In this document: positions 38,120 to 47,962 of the stretch, piece by piece
Numbering within the stretch: the stretch's first letter is position 1
Layout of the letters: every line of letters starts with the position of its first letter
From: Archilochus colubris
Taxonomy: Eukaryota; Chordata; Aves; Apodiformes; Trochilidae
Assembly (NCBI GenBank): GCA_023079485.1
Contig: CM041115.1
Location: 22,064,863 to 22,128,862, forward strand
DNA: 64,000 nucleotides
Direction of reading: 5' to 3'
Translations under genes and position numbers: made by a program
The notes under the pieces: model-generated
What the model was told of the DNA's origin: nothing
Seen by the model: the letters and a program-made list of their open reading frames with translations, nothing else
Database searches by the model: none

Positions 38120-39780
38120 CAGACATTCTCTCTGGACTGAATTTTCAAATGCAAATCGTTATGTATGCATAAGGAATAAGATGGCAAAACCCTTCCATCT
38201 CCCCAAGTCATACAGCTGCTGTCCCTGGGTCTCAATATGCTCCTCCCAGGGTAACCTTTGCCCTCTGTGTTCAATGGGGCTGGACAGGAGTCTGCTTCCA
38301 TAAGGGACAAAGTGTTGGGAGACCTAATGTACATTGGAGATTGGGTAACCAAGCCTTTTGGCAAGGCGAAGTGATAATTGCTTTGATATAGTGCCAAAAG
38401 AAAATCCAGGCCCAAATGGTGAAAAACCTTGTTCATCTGGCTCGAACAAGGAGTAGGGGTATTTGTAGGAATAGTATACCTCTTCATTTTCCCACATTTG
38501 TGGTGTAAAACCTTCTCCAAATACTAAGAATAACAAATACGGTTGTTATCCCTCCAGGAGCTCCACACTGCATTATTCTTTCCATGTCAGGGATCTGGAA
38601 GAAAACAAAAAGAAGCATATTGTCTGTTTCAACCTGTGAAACAGCATAATAAGGTTAAGCCTTCCAGGAGCAGGTACAAGGGTGTACCTCTCCCGGTGAG
38701 GATTTGGATCAGGCCAATATAAAATAATGTAAAATGTAATAATGTAAAAGGAGAGGGGCAGAATAAAACGATAAATTGGGGTGGGTTGAGAAGGTAGCTC
38801 CTGCTGGGAGAATTTGCACCATCTTGTTATCAAAGTATGGTTTAGTGCCCAGATGGCCAGTTTCTCCCCCAGTGTCACACTCAACCCTGTTTTTGGTTTT
38901 TTTGGGGCGGTGGGATATGGTTTTACCAGAACAGTGACAGACCCATAACTTGGCAAAGCACTTTATTCACAGGCCTTTTGATCTGGATTACAGAATTAAG
39001 AAATTGCAGGGGAAAAAACCACATTCTCCCTTTCCAGATTCCAAGAATTTTAACCTCTTGGCTTGGGGACGGCTGATTTTCTTCAGTAATCTGCATATCC
39101 AGCAAAGCTGAATATTCAATGATCCCATCGTAAGTGTCCTGGGAAGGAGAAACTTCAGATACTTCAATTAAATTGTCAGTATCCTGGTGAAACTCCACGT
39201 TTTCAGGAGCAGTGGCTGATGCCATCTCTCTAGCTAGTGAAGAATGAGTAGTTACCACTGTATTAAACTCTTTCTTCTCATTTTTAGTGAGCGTCCCTAT
39301 CAACTCCAACCCTCCAACACTGCTACAACTGTGACGGGTGGAAGGAGTCAGTTTCCCTGCAGATCAGTGGGAGGCACAGACGGATTGATTAAATCAGCTT
39401 GGGGCTCATTTGCCAATTCATCTTTTACAGTACAAGTGCCCAGAACAATCAGCCACTGGTCTACAGTTCTTTGTAAGGGCTGTGTTGGTTGTCTGTCCAT
39501 GATATCCCAGGGAATTCCCTTTCAGAGCTCCTCTAGCCACAAACTCAGTCTTGACCACTGATGTTGGGGGGAGGTATTTACAGATAAATCTGGGGTTTGG
39601 GTTCTTGCCTTTCCCTTGTCCACAGGCCAAGATTTCCTGCCATAACTGATTAGCTCTTGAGCTACTTCTCCCCAGGTCCAAATCTTCTATTCAGTCGCAC
39701 AGCCAGGGTTAACCATATGCTCCAATGCAGCTAGCAAACAGTCTTGGTGGGCAGTAGCTCTGATTTGACCCTGCAGATGG
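38120..39780 (-). pseudogene. Unresolved retrovirus-derived internal sequence (3' of gag)
   Basis: This stretch lies downstream of the gag relic on the minus strand, and its base composition and open stretches look similar to gag. There are 128-codon stretches at 38923-39309 and 38573-38956, 87 codons at 39418-39681, and 70 codons at 38324-38536. One stretch contains ACGQGKGK, a possible trace of a nucleocapsid. I find no reverse transcriptase, integrase, dUTPase or envelope motif. It could be the rest of gag/protease in a worn state, or unrelated DNA. The boundary at the left is a guess, and no second LTR was found. Confidence 0.3.
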
Positions 39781-40897
39781 ATCCCCATCAAACAGTTGGA
39801 TCTGGTTGAATCCCCAGTGATTCTGGCAGACCCTGTATCAAAGGGGTCATCCGTTCTGGATCCACTGGCAGCAACATGGGGAATGGGTATTTCATATCCA
39901 TCTTATGGTCATTCATCATTTGTAGGCAAGCAGCCTTTTGAACACTTTCTACCAACAGATCTCCCTTAATGGCCAACAGGTCTCTCTGTTCTAATGGGCT
40001 CACTGGCCCAATAGGCAACCCACTGAGTCAGGGACCAAGGAGCACACTTATCTCCCGTGTTTAGAAAGACACAAGCCCCAGAAGCCTCCAGCTTTCTGTT
40101 CGGTAAGAAGAATCTCATCTCCTCCTGATAAGGACACATGCCACACATATTCTGTCTCAGATACTTTCCAAGTCCTGCCAAATTCTCTATGGAGTTTAGT
40201 CAGTTCACGTGCAGAGAAAGGAATCTCTTTTGTTAAGATACGTGGGTGGTTATCCTCATCATCTTCATAAGTATATTTGTTCTTAACAAGGGGGCAAAGT
40301 CTGGAAGGTTGAGATAGCTCTGGTTTATCTATTTGTTCTTTTAATTCTTTTAATTCCTAGAATTGGTATGTATTATCAACATCACCTTTTACTTTTACAG
40401 GGGTGTGATTTGGTGCCTTCCCAATTGCAGTGACAGTCTCAAACAGATGATGCCCTTCCTCTAATTTATGTTTAAGGGCCGCCAGTTCCCTGCAGAGAGT
40501 TACAGCCTCTTTCTGTGCAACCTTGCCAGCCTCTGCCTCCTTGCAGAGAACAACAACCTCCTTTTGGTCAGATTTATAAGTCTCTACCTCCCTTCAGAGA
40601 GTCAGCCACTTTTAAGGTGGTATTGAGGGCTTTTACATGTACAATCTTAAGAGCTGCTATTTCTCTCTGGAGGGCAATTACCTCCTCCTGTACTGCTAAT
40701 ACTGCAGCACCCAGTACTGCACAAATGACTAGTTTAACTTTGCCAATATTAAGTTTTGCCTTTAATTGTAACAATATTATGTTTTCTACCAGTGCAGAGG
40801 GGTCGGACCAATTTTCTCAGGCCCATAGTTTTCCCTGAGGTGATGGCTTAGACCTAAACTTTTCCAAAAACTCCTCTAATGAAGGGAAGCTATCCAT
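39781..40897 (-). pseudogene. Endogenous retrovirus gag relic, ERV-L-like
   Basis: A broken gag gene. The likely start codon is at 40897 (minus), about 600 bases after the primer binding site, and the first residues read MDSFPSLEEFLEKF. A stop codon follows after about 26 codons. The next part is a leucine-rich coiled coil with repeated blocks such as EEVIALQREIAALK and KEAVTLCRELAALK. A frameshift lies between these blocks near 40600. A later part (39850-40130) contains APWSLTQWVAYWAS, SVQKAACLQMM and PMLLPVDPERM, which I read as the capsid region. The layout (coiled coil, then capsid) and wording resemble class III (ERV-L type) gag; this is my recognition, not a search result. Several stops and frameshifts make it non-functional. 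Confidence 0.6.
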
Positions 40898-40918
40898 TTA
40901 TAAAAGGAACATACGCAA

Positions 40919-41290
40919 ATGTCTGCCAGAACAGTTTTCACCCCTGGCCCAGACTTTTAACACACACATCCACTGGACCGTAGCACCCTGGCACAGAAAA
41001 ATTTGTTGGTACCGCTACGGCAACCCAGTGACCCTGGACCAGTTGCCAGAAATGGTTGTCTATGGCTACCTGGACCCAGACACAGATTCAGAAGGGCTTC
41101 ACACACACAGCTGTCTGCCAGTTTTCACCCCTAGCCCAGACTTTCTACACATACATCCGTCGGGCGGTAGCGCCCTGGCACAATTTCAGTAATCCAGTGA
41201 CCCCCGCCCAATTGCAAGAAAGGGTCATTTCTGACTACCTGCACCCAGACACAATTTCAGGAGAGCTTCAACCACGTACACACACATGCG
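40919..41290. repeat. Tandem duplication in ERV leader, about 192-base period
   Basis: Two imperfect copies lie head to tail between gag and the primer binding site. Copy 1 starts at 40921 (GTCTGCCAG) and copy 2 at 41113. Shared blocks are 'ttttcacccctggcccagac', 'cacatccactgg' / 'catacatccgtcgg', 'gtagcaccctggcac', 'cagtgacc', 'tacctggacccagacac' and 'agggcttcacacac'. Copy 2 is about 16 bases shorter. The region would be the untranslated leader of the viral RNA. It may hold structure or packaging signals, but this is only inferred. Confidence 0.85.
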
Positions 41291-41497
41291 TCAAGGAAAA
41301 CAGACTTACAGTGGCTTTATCCCTTACGCTTACACTAGAACATTAAATGGAGGCAGGTGACCAGCTTGCGGAAGATCAGGTGAAACTCCCTTGCTTTCTA
41401 ACCTCCTCCACTCTTGTGAGGACCTAGGTGTGGCTGGGTTCAGCTTTTCACTTCCCTGTTAAAAGTCACTCAGCAGCTGCACCCCTTTGTTCATGGG

Positions 41498-41515
41498 ATC
41501 CTGCCGACTATGCCA
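41498..41515 (-). other. ERV primer binding site for tRNA-Ser
   Basis: The minus strand reads TGGCATAGTCGGCAGGAT. The 3' end of vertebrate tRNA-Ser(AGA/UGA), including CCA, is ATCCTGCCGACTACGCCA, whose complement is TGGCGTAGTCGGCAGGAT. This gives 17 of 18 matches. It starts two bases after the LTR end (CA), exactly where a primer binding site belongs. The tRNA comparison is from memory. Confidence 0.8.
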
Positions 41516-41740
41516 AATGTTGCGGTCCAAGGTAACATTAAAATTTTTTTTGTTTCAGATCCAAGAAACAAAGTCCAACCATAGGAGGGTCAGGTGCAAG
41601 AAGACTTGGTTTGACAATTGACACAGGCAAAATTATAGGCAAAATTATAGAGCCAGGCAAAAGAGTGAGAGAGGAAAAGTAGATATAAGAAAGTGAGAAA
41701 AGTGGAGAAAAAAAAAGATAAGAAAGTGGGAAGAAAGAAT

Positions 41741-41765
41741 GAGAGAGAGAGAGAGAGAGAGAGAG
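41741..41765. repeat. GA microsatellite inside the LTR
   Basis: Twelve GA units in a row on the plus strand (CT on the coding strand of the ERV), next to a CTTTCTT-type polypyrimidine region. It probably expanded after insertion. Confidence 0.9.
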
Positions 41766-41876
41766 GCACTACCAGGGATCCAGTGAGTTTCTTCAAGATG
41801 TGTTGGTCCTGGACAGGGTCCAATGTGAGGTGGCGGTGGGTCAAGAGATGACAAAGCTGCCACAGCATGGGCAGCC

Positions 41877-41883
41877 ATATATA
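41877..41883 (-). promoter_or_regulatory. TATA box of the ERV LTR
   Basis: The minus strand reads GGGTATATATGGCTGCC around this position. It is the only good TATA element in the LTR and sits at a sensible distance from the LTR/primer-binding-site junction. Transcription would start about 25-30 bases further down the minus strand, near 41850. Confidence 0.6.
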
Positions 41884-41942
41884 CCCCTGAGTTCCTTTTG
41901 TTCTGAAGGGGCAGCTGTCAGTCAGCTGCCACAGAAGCCAGG

Positions 41943-42290
41943 GGCATTGGCATCAGAGCCATTGCAGACAGGCTGCCTGGAGGGGAGGTTCTGCAGAAGG
42001 GTGCAGTCCCCCACCCACTCATCAGTTTTTATCTCCTTCCAGGCACATCCCTGTTCTGCTTTGGCCAGGCTGGGTCCATTAGCATCAGAGCCATTGAAAA
42101 CAAGCTGCCTGGATGAGGGGTTCCAGCCCACAGGTCTGATCTCTTTCCAGGCACCACTCCCCGCTCATTCCAGCTACCCCAAACAGGTACATCAGCATCA
42201 GTGCAATCAAGGTGGCTTCTTCCACCCTGGCCAGGGTTATGGTGCCTGGAGGGATATCCCAGCATTGAAGGCACTCAGAAAAGGGGAGCA
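41943..42290. repeat. Imperfect repeats in LTR U3
   Basis: 'cattggcatcagagccattg' (from about 41945) recurs as 'cattagcatcagagccattg' (about 42077) and more weakly as 'acatcagcatcagtgcaatc' (about 42189). Each is followed by GCTGCCTGGA and/or 'tctctttccaggca'-type blocks. The periods are about 132 and 113 bases. Repeated units in U3 commonly act as enhancers in retroviruses; that role here is inference. Confidence 0.75.
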
Positions 42291-42421
42291 GATTCCACCC
42301 AGCCATTAGTTCTTAGTTCTGATCTCTTTCAGGTGTCTCCCCCTGCTCAGCTCTGGCCAGGCCAGGTCCTCCACCCTAGCCAGGGCTATTCACTTTAAAA
42401 TTGTTCTTTTGAGACAATTTC

Positions 42422-44269
42422 AAATAAGTGTGATAAAACTCTCACAACTACTATATGTTGTGAACCTTGCATTACCAAGTAGGTTTCTGGTAAAAACAAG
42501 TCATAATGGCCCAATGAGTGCTGGAGCTTTCCTGCTTTACATAATATTACTATGAAAAAATGGCAGCTATCAGAAGATGCCAGTTGTCACATTTTATGTG
42601 AAACTACTACAAGCTGCTTTCAAAGAAAAATATCACCAAGCATATGTGCTTTGGGGAAAGAGAAAAGAGAATACTGAAAAGATGCTAAAAAATCAATCTT
42701 CTGTTGCTTTACACTAGATACAGGGTGGTGCCAAGAAAAGGGTCACTGCTGACTTTGACAGTTTTAGTCCTTTGTTGAAACTCATGATGTGGCCCATTAA
42801 TTCTTCATTTCTTGGCTTTGATCCTAATGTCTTAATAAAAGTTCTGCATTCCTGTTGTTCCTGGTCTGTAAATCAACATTCTGAGGAGACTTCCACAGAA
42901 AAGGAACTTCAGAAAATTAAAGCTGGAGTTCTGCAGTTTTCTGTATTTATATATATATATGTATATATTCCACTTTCCTTTAGGAAGCTTTTAAAAATAC
43001 ATTAATAAGACATTTTAAACCTCTGGGATTTTGCTGCTGCTTGTTATCTCCTGAAGTTTATTTTTCACACAACTTCTCATTTCCCTGTAAATTAAAGCAA
43101 TATTTATAAAATTAAATATATGCATAAAAATCTGTAAGAGCTGTAGAGCACAAGATTCTGGAGTGAAGTGCTCTCCCTAGATCTCACTCAAAGTTTGGAA
43201 CACCTATGATTATGCACAAAGCTGAGAGAATTAAGAGAGCACTGAATTTATTATTCCTGTAACTGTCTATATGGTAGCTCATGGTTCTGCAGAACTTACA
43301 GAACGCACAGAAAATTCTAATTTCTGTGGGCAAATTCTCTTTATTGGGCAATGAAGAACAGAAACAAATGTTCAAAAATATGACCTCCTGAATTTAGAAG
43401 CATTGGACTGCCTGTATGTTAAGAGGGTGTTATCAGGAGAAACAGTGCAAGAAGGGCAGTGCACTCTGCCAGTTGTTGGACTGCTGCCTCCTCTTCTCAC
43501 CAGCAGTCTCATGCTGCAGCCCTGACACACAGCCCAGATACCTGGTGGCTGTGCAAATATATCCAGTATCTTGAGGTGTCCAGAGATTTCAAACTCAAAT
43601 TAGAATTAGAAGGAAGACACCTTTCAAAAGAATTATCATTTTATATGTGGGATTTTTTTTCTTGTAAACTGTAAGGAGTCTGCCTGCTAAAGGAAAATGA
43701 TGGCCACTAAATTCGGCTGTGATGGTAAGGCTGAATACCCAGCAGAAGCACTACACCTGGTCTTGCATCTCCACTCAAGCAGACCTTCCAAGATCTGCAA
43801 TGGCTGTCCAGACCAAATGTTCCTGCTCTGGCATCTGGAAGTCCCCTTAGAATTTGATGCCTGCAAAGAACCCGTAGTATCCTTCCCTAGTGGTGGATGT
43901 CGTAGCTACAAGTGAGCCGAGATGAAAGAATTCTTCAAACAAGTAGCTCTATAACATGAGGTGCTCAACAAGCACCACGGTATCTGGCAATGTGACTGTG
44001 AGACTGGTAATGTTGATGCATGCACGTGAAAGACTAAGCAACAGCCTTGCTAAGGCTGCACAAGGGTAAGGTAAGCCCGTTTTCTGAGAGTAGTAACCCA
44101 TGAGATGGAGACTGGCGTCTTGCTTCTGCATGGATAACCTTCACCTGAAGTGTGTGAACACAACAGAGACAATGGTCTGGTGTTGGAGAACAAAGAACGT
44201 ATTAGTAATGGACAGAATCCAGGAGAAGCCACCATGCAAAGCTGATCCATCCATCTGCATTAGAACAGT
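42422..44269. other. AT-rich DNA, no gene recognised
   Basis: No gene is recognised. A TA-rich patch lies at 42948-42967. The part from about 43700 on could be a more worn upstream part of the CR1 5' fragment that follows, but I cannot show this. Confidence 0.4.
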
Positions 44270-44800
44270 GCCACCAGAAAAGCAGATGAAGTATTAGTAA
44301 TAGCAGATTTCTTACTGAGAAGCATTGAAGGACCCATTTCCCATCTAGACAATTTCTCTGCAAAGTTTGTTACCTACTCAAGTCTTGCATTAGCAATGTC
44401 ACTGAGAGACTGCTGAATCTTGTGCATTCTACAAGTTATCATCTGCTTCTCCTATTCTGTGCGGGGTCTGTGATGAGGCAACTTTGAGACAAGGACTAGA
44501 TGTTGCCCTCTGCATCAGTGACCACATGAATTCCATGGAAATTACACATGAGGATGAATGAGGCGCTGAATGAGAGCTTATGTCTCAGAGTTAAAGGCAG
44601 GTGATACAATAGTGGGGGTCTGCTGCAGACCATCTGACCAGGAAGACTGGGTGGATGTGGTCAGATGTCAGCAGCTTCACATTTACAAGTTCTGGTCCAC
44701 ACAGGAGATTTCAACCACCACAGTATCTATTGGAAGGACAGCACAGCAAGAGAGAGCCCACCTCCTTGGAGGCTATTGCACAACATAGTAATAATACACT
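44270..44800 (+). mobile_element. CR1 5' part relic: ORF1 esterase and start of ORF2 endonuclease, plus strand
   Basis: Two separate protein traces are visible in the plus direction. At about 44280-44410 the reading VLVIADFLLRSIEGPI, followed by SHLDNFSAKFV, fits the esterase-like (GDSL) block of CR1 ORF1; the usual GDS reads ADF here, so the nucleophile serine is lost. At about 44585-44790 the open stretch with DTIVGVCCRPSDQEDWVD and then a worn GDFN-type block ('ggagatttcaaccaccac') fits the CR1 ORF2 endonuclease. The roughly 170 bases between them are much shorter than in a full CR1, so there is an internal deletion. CR1 copies rarely keep this 5' region. Confidence 0.65.
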
Positions 44801-46389
44801 CTGGAATTTTGGAATAGTACACATTTTGTTTAGGAGTGAGTTAGAGAGGGAACTAGAGCTGCAGAAAGGAAAAAATCAAATGGTAAACAATGGCAAAATT
44901 ACTGTCTGATAAGGAAGATTCATGGGAGACAGACAAGAAAATAACAAGACAGAAGGACCTTTCTGAACAAATGCAGGCTGGAGATATAATTCCTTTATGC
45001 CATTTCTCATGAGACACCCACCATGAGATAAAGCCTTGTATGCCCTTTTATTGCTGTATCTTTTATTGTGGTAGCTCTTTGATCTCAAGAGATATGTGCA
45101 GTCATAGAGGTATTTTCCTTAAAATGTGGAAGCAGATTTTGTATTGAATATTTCATATGCAGGAATAGTGGTAGTCATCAAAAATTATCCTCTTGGGAAA
45201 TGCAAGCATGAAAGATTGGTTTTATTTTATTAGATTTTCTTTAGATGCTACTACAGAGGTCTGCTAGCACTTCGTTTTGTTAATCAATCTTGTTTGCATT
45301 TGCCTTCAGTTAGCTTCTGGAACCACCTAGCAGAGAATTAAGATGGGGACTGGAAGTGATCACTGGGAAGTGATTTTGGTCCTCAGGGAGGACTAAGCAA
45401 CCAAGCAGCAAAATTATTTCATTGTTACCTTTATAAAGAAAAAAAATAAGGAAGACTTAATGGCTGGAGACTAGCTTCATTTTTTTTTTCTCCAGCATTG
45501 TATTTACCACAAAAAATGGTAAAGTCTTAAGTGTCACACAATAGAAACCAAGGAAGGTTATTGAAGGTAGTGCTTATGCTATAAGTTCATGGAAAACTGT
45601 AAGAGAGTTGCCGTTTTTCTGCTGTTCACTGTTGAGGGTCTAACAGCTTTGTATACAGAGAGAAAAGCATATTACATTGGCATGACCTGGATCCCATACT
45701 AGTGTGATGCCAACAGACAGAGCAGATACTGCTTGAAAAGTGACTTGTACCTAAGCTAACATTAGTCTGGCAAGAATGTGCACCAGAGCATGGAAACTGA
45801 GGCAACCAAGGATTCAATGTTAGCTGTACTGTCAGCAAGTCTCTAGGAATTTATCAGGTGAGTTTAGTATATGAAGTTCTTCCTGCTCTCCTGCAGTCAC
45901 TTCTCTGACTTCAAAATAAAAATGGTCAGGAGCTGTCAGGAGCATTCAGCTATTACTGAATTCATGAAAACTTCTGTTCCAGCTCAATCAACTTAAATAA
46001 TAATATTATGGTTGTGTGCTCAGAAAGTTTTTTCCCAGTAGGGTTGTGCAATCAAACAGGTTTGGAGAATATTAAGCTATTTTTGTGTGTGTGTGGTATA
46101 AATAGGCATTAGAGGGGAAATAAAGGAAGTAAAAATCTTTGTTATGAATTTGTTTCCAGAAAAATAATTTCCTAACTGAAGTTACTGATTATATGTATCT
46201 AGTGCTTGAGCCTCTGGACTTGATTAAATAATGAAAAGTTTTAATAAACTTATTTCCTCAATGATGTTTGAGCTGAGATCACATCTTGTTTATACTTGAT
46301 GTATCTGCTAATTAATCCCTTTACAGATATCATATTTAGCCCTTATTTAAGGCTAAACTAGAGCAGCTGTTCTACCATCCAGTGATGTC
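44801..46389. other. AT-rich DNA, no gene recognised
   Basis: No gene or clear transposon is recognised. A short TG run lies at 46085-46094. Confidence 0.4.
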
Positions 46390-46640
46390 TACCCCATCAA
46401 GAACAGGAATCTTGAAAAGGAGAGGAGATCCAGAGGTTGAAATGAAATCAGATTTAATGAAATAGCAAAATTAGTATTACTATAAATGTCAGTATAAAGT
46501 ACACAAAGTTTTACTCACCCCAATGAATGTGCAGTGGTCACAATGAATGAGAAAACAGTCCTTGGAAGGAAGGAGGAGGAGGAGGAAGCCTGGCTGACTC
46601 AAAGTTGCTAAGGGACTGTATACCATGGTTGGCCTATCCC
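46390..46640 (-). repeat. Possible LTR-like repeat, unverified
   Basis: 'gaaatgaaatcagatttaat', 'gaaatagcaaaattagta', 'cacaaagttttactcacccc' and 'gtggtcacaatgaatgag' give the impression of a reversed retroviral LTR. A GGA-rich patch follows (46567-46588). I have no sure family match, no boundaries and no signals that settle it. Confidence 0.18.
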
Positions 46641-46804
46641 AGAAAAAAACAGGACAAGTTCATACTTCGTGACTTATTGTCCTAATTCCTTTAGGTCAGA
46701 ATTCTCTGTCCTGTATCTGCCTGGAGAAAGTGGAATTTTGCAAAATGGCTTCTGATCCACACTATCCAAGATGTGTTTCCATGACAAACCCAAGTATTCT
46801 CTGT

Positions 46805-47296
46805 ATACAGGGCTGCATCAAAAGACCTGTAGCCAGCTGGCCAAGGGAGGTGATTCTCCTCTCTACTCTGCTCTTGTGAAACCCCACCTGGATTACTGTG
46901 TCCAGTTCTGGAGACCTGAACACATGAAGGGCACAGAGCTGCTGGAGCGAGTGGCCATGAAGGTGATCAGAGGGCTGCTACACCTCTGCTCTGAAGACAA
47001 GCTGAGACTGTTGGAGTTGTTCAAGCTGGAGAACAAAAGGCTTCAGGGAGATCTTATACCCTGAAGAAAAGAGCCTAAAGAAAAGATGCGGAGGGTCTTT
47101 TGGCCTTAATCTGGGAGAGGGTAGATTTAGGTGAAATATTTGAAAGAAATACTTCACTCTGAGGGTGGTGAAACATCCAGGCCAGGTTGGATGGGGCTTT
47201 GAGCAACCTGGTCTAGTGGGAGATACCCCTGCCCATGGTAGAGAGACTGGAATTAGATGATCTTTACGGTCCCTTCCAATCCATGATTCTATTTTT
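46805..47296 (+). mobile_element. CR1 3' part, plus strand
   Basis: The coding part shows SALVKPHLDYCVQFWRPEH, ELLERVAMKVIRGLLHL and LELFKLENKRLQGDLIP (open stretch 46771-47064), which is the C-terminal part of CR1 ORF2. The 3' UTR follows: 'ggccaggttggatggggctt', 'gagcaacctggtctagtggg', 'tggaattagatgatcttta' and 'cggtcccttccaatccatga', ending in ATTCTATTTTTT (one octamer). The C-terminal ORF2 part is frameshifted and partly deleted after 47064. Confidence 0.9.
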
Positions 47297-47450
47297 TATC
47301 TGTGACAATCTTAAAGTCATTAGGGTATAAACTTCTCTTATGTCAGATGGTATGGGTCATAGCAAAGACAGAATTCTGATTGTTCAGTAATAGAAGTTTT
47401 TGTTTTCAAGGTAAGTCTGAGAATGTTCTGGCATCAGCCTTATCTTAACA

Positions 47451-47735
47451 TTAGAATCATAGAATGTATAAAGGTTGTCAAGATCCAACCCTTCTACATG
47501 GGCAGGGACACATACAACTAGATCAGTTTGCTCAAAACCCCATCCAACCTGGCCTTGAATACTTCCAGGGAGAGAGCATCCACAACCTCCTTGGGCAACC
47601 TGTTCGAGTGTCTTACCACCCTCATAGTAAAGAAATTCCTCTTAATATCTAATCTAAATCTACCCTCTTCAAGTTTTAAACCACTGCCCCTTGTCCTTAT
47701 GCTACAAACCCGTGCAAAAAGTCCTGTATTGATAA
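47451..47735 (-). mobile_element. CR1 3' end fragment, minus strand
   Basis: It begins with tail complement GAATCATAGAATG. The normal reversed order then follows: 'gatcagtttgctcaaaaccc', 'catccaacctggccttgaat', 'gcatccacaacctccttggg', 'ctcatagtaaagaaattcct', 'aatctaaatctaccctcttc' and 'ccactgccccttgtccttat'. The minus-strand open stretch 47518-47787 shows LEEGRFRLDIKRNFFTMRVV and the usual C-terminal ORF2 end. It is 5' truncated. Confidence 0.9.
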
Positions 47736-47962
47736 AAACACTTGCATCTATTTTTAGATGCATATTGCAAAGGGAATTGTAATTCATTGTTTTGTCTTGT
47801 TCTGAAATTCTGAAGACAGGTTTTGTGATACCGTATCCATCTTTTTCTTTTTAGTCAACTGTTCAAGAAATAATTCCTCTGTGCATCTGTTTGCCCATCC
47901 ATCCATTCCTCCCACACACCCAACTATCCATGCACCCACTACTTCTTGAAGATGGACTTTAG

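Larger units (their letters stand above)
38120..42421 (-). mobile_element. 5' part of an endogenous retrovirus (LTR, PBS, leader, gag), ERV-L-like
   Basis: On the minus strand the order is LTR (about 42421 to 41518), a two-base spacer, a tRNA-Ser primer binding site (41515-41498), a leader with tandem duplication, and gag from 40897. This is the normal 5' end of a retrovirus. Pol was not recognised and no 3' LTR was seen, so the copy seems truncated or strongly rearranged downstream of gag. Multiple stops and frameshifts show age. The left limit is uncertain by up to 1.5 kb. Confidence 0.65.
41518..42421 (-). mobile_element. Retroviral LTR (5' LTR of the minus-strand ERV)
   Basis: The inner end is well placed: on the plus strand it starts with TGTTGCGGTCC at 41518, beside the primer binding site. 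A TATATAT box on the minus strand (41877-41883) would put the start of R near 41850, giving R+U5 of about 330 bases and U3 of about 540. R/U5 contains a GA microsatellite (41741-41765) and A/G-rich text. U3 contains imperfect repeats of about 113-132 bases. No AATAAA is seen on the minus strand in R/U5. The outer end is approximate (42390-42422), because there is no second LTR to compare. Confidence 0.65.

Noticed and set aside
41056..41346. 96-codon plus-strand open stretch with repeat-like protein wording
   Set aside because: It falls in the ERV leader duplication, antisense to the virus. The repeated wording comes from the DNA duplication. No reason to call a gene.
41800..42309. 169-codon open stretch on the plus strand
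   Set aside because: It lies inside the LTR U3, on the strand opposite to the virus. The internal LTR repeats and low stop density of this GC-richer part explain it.
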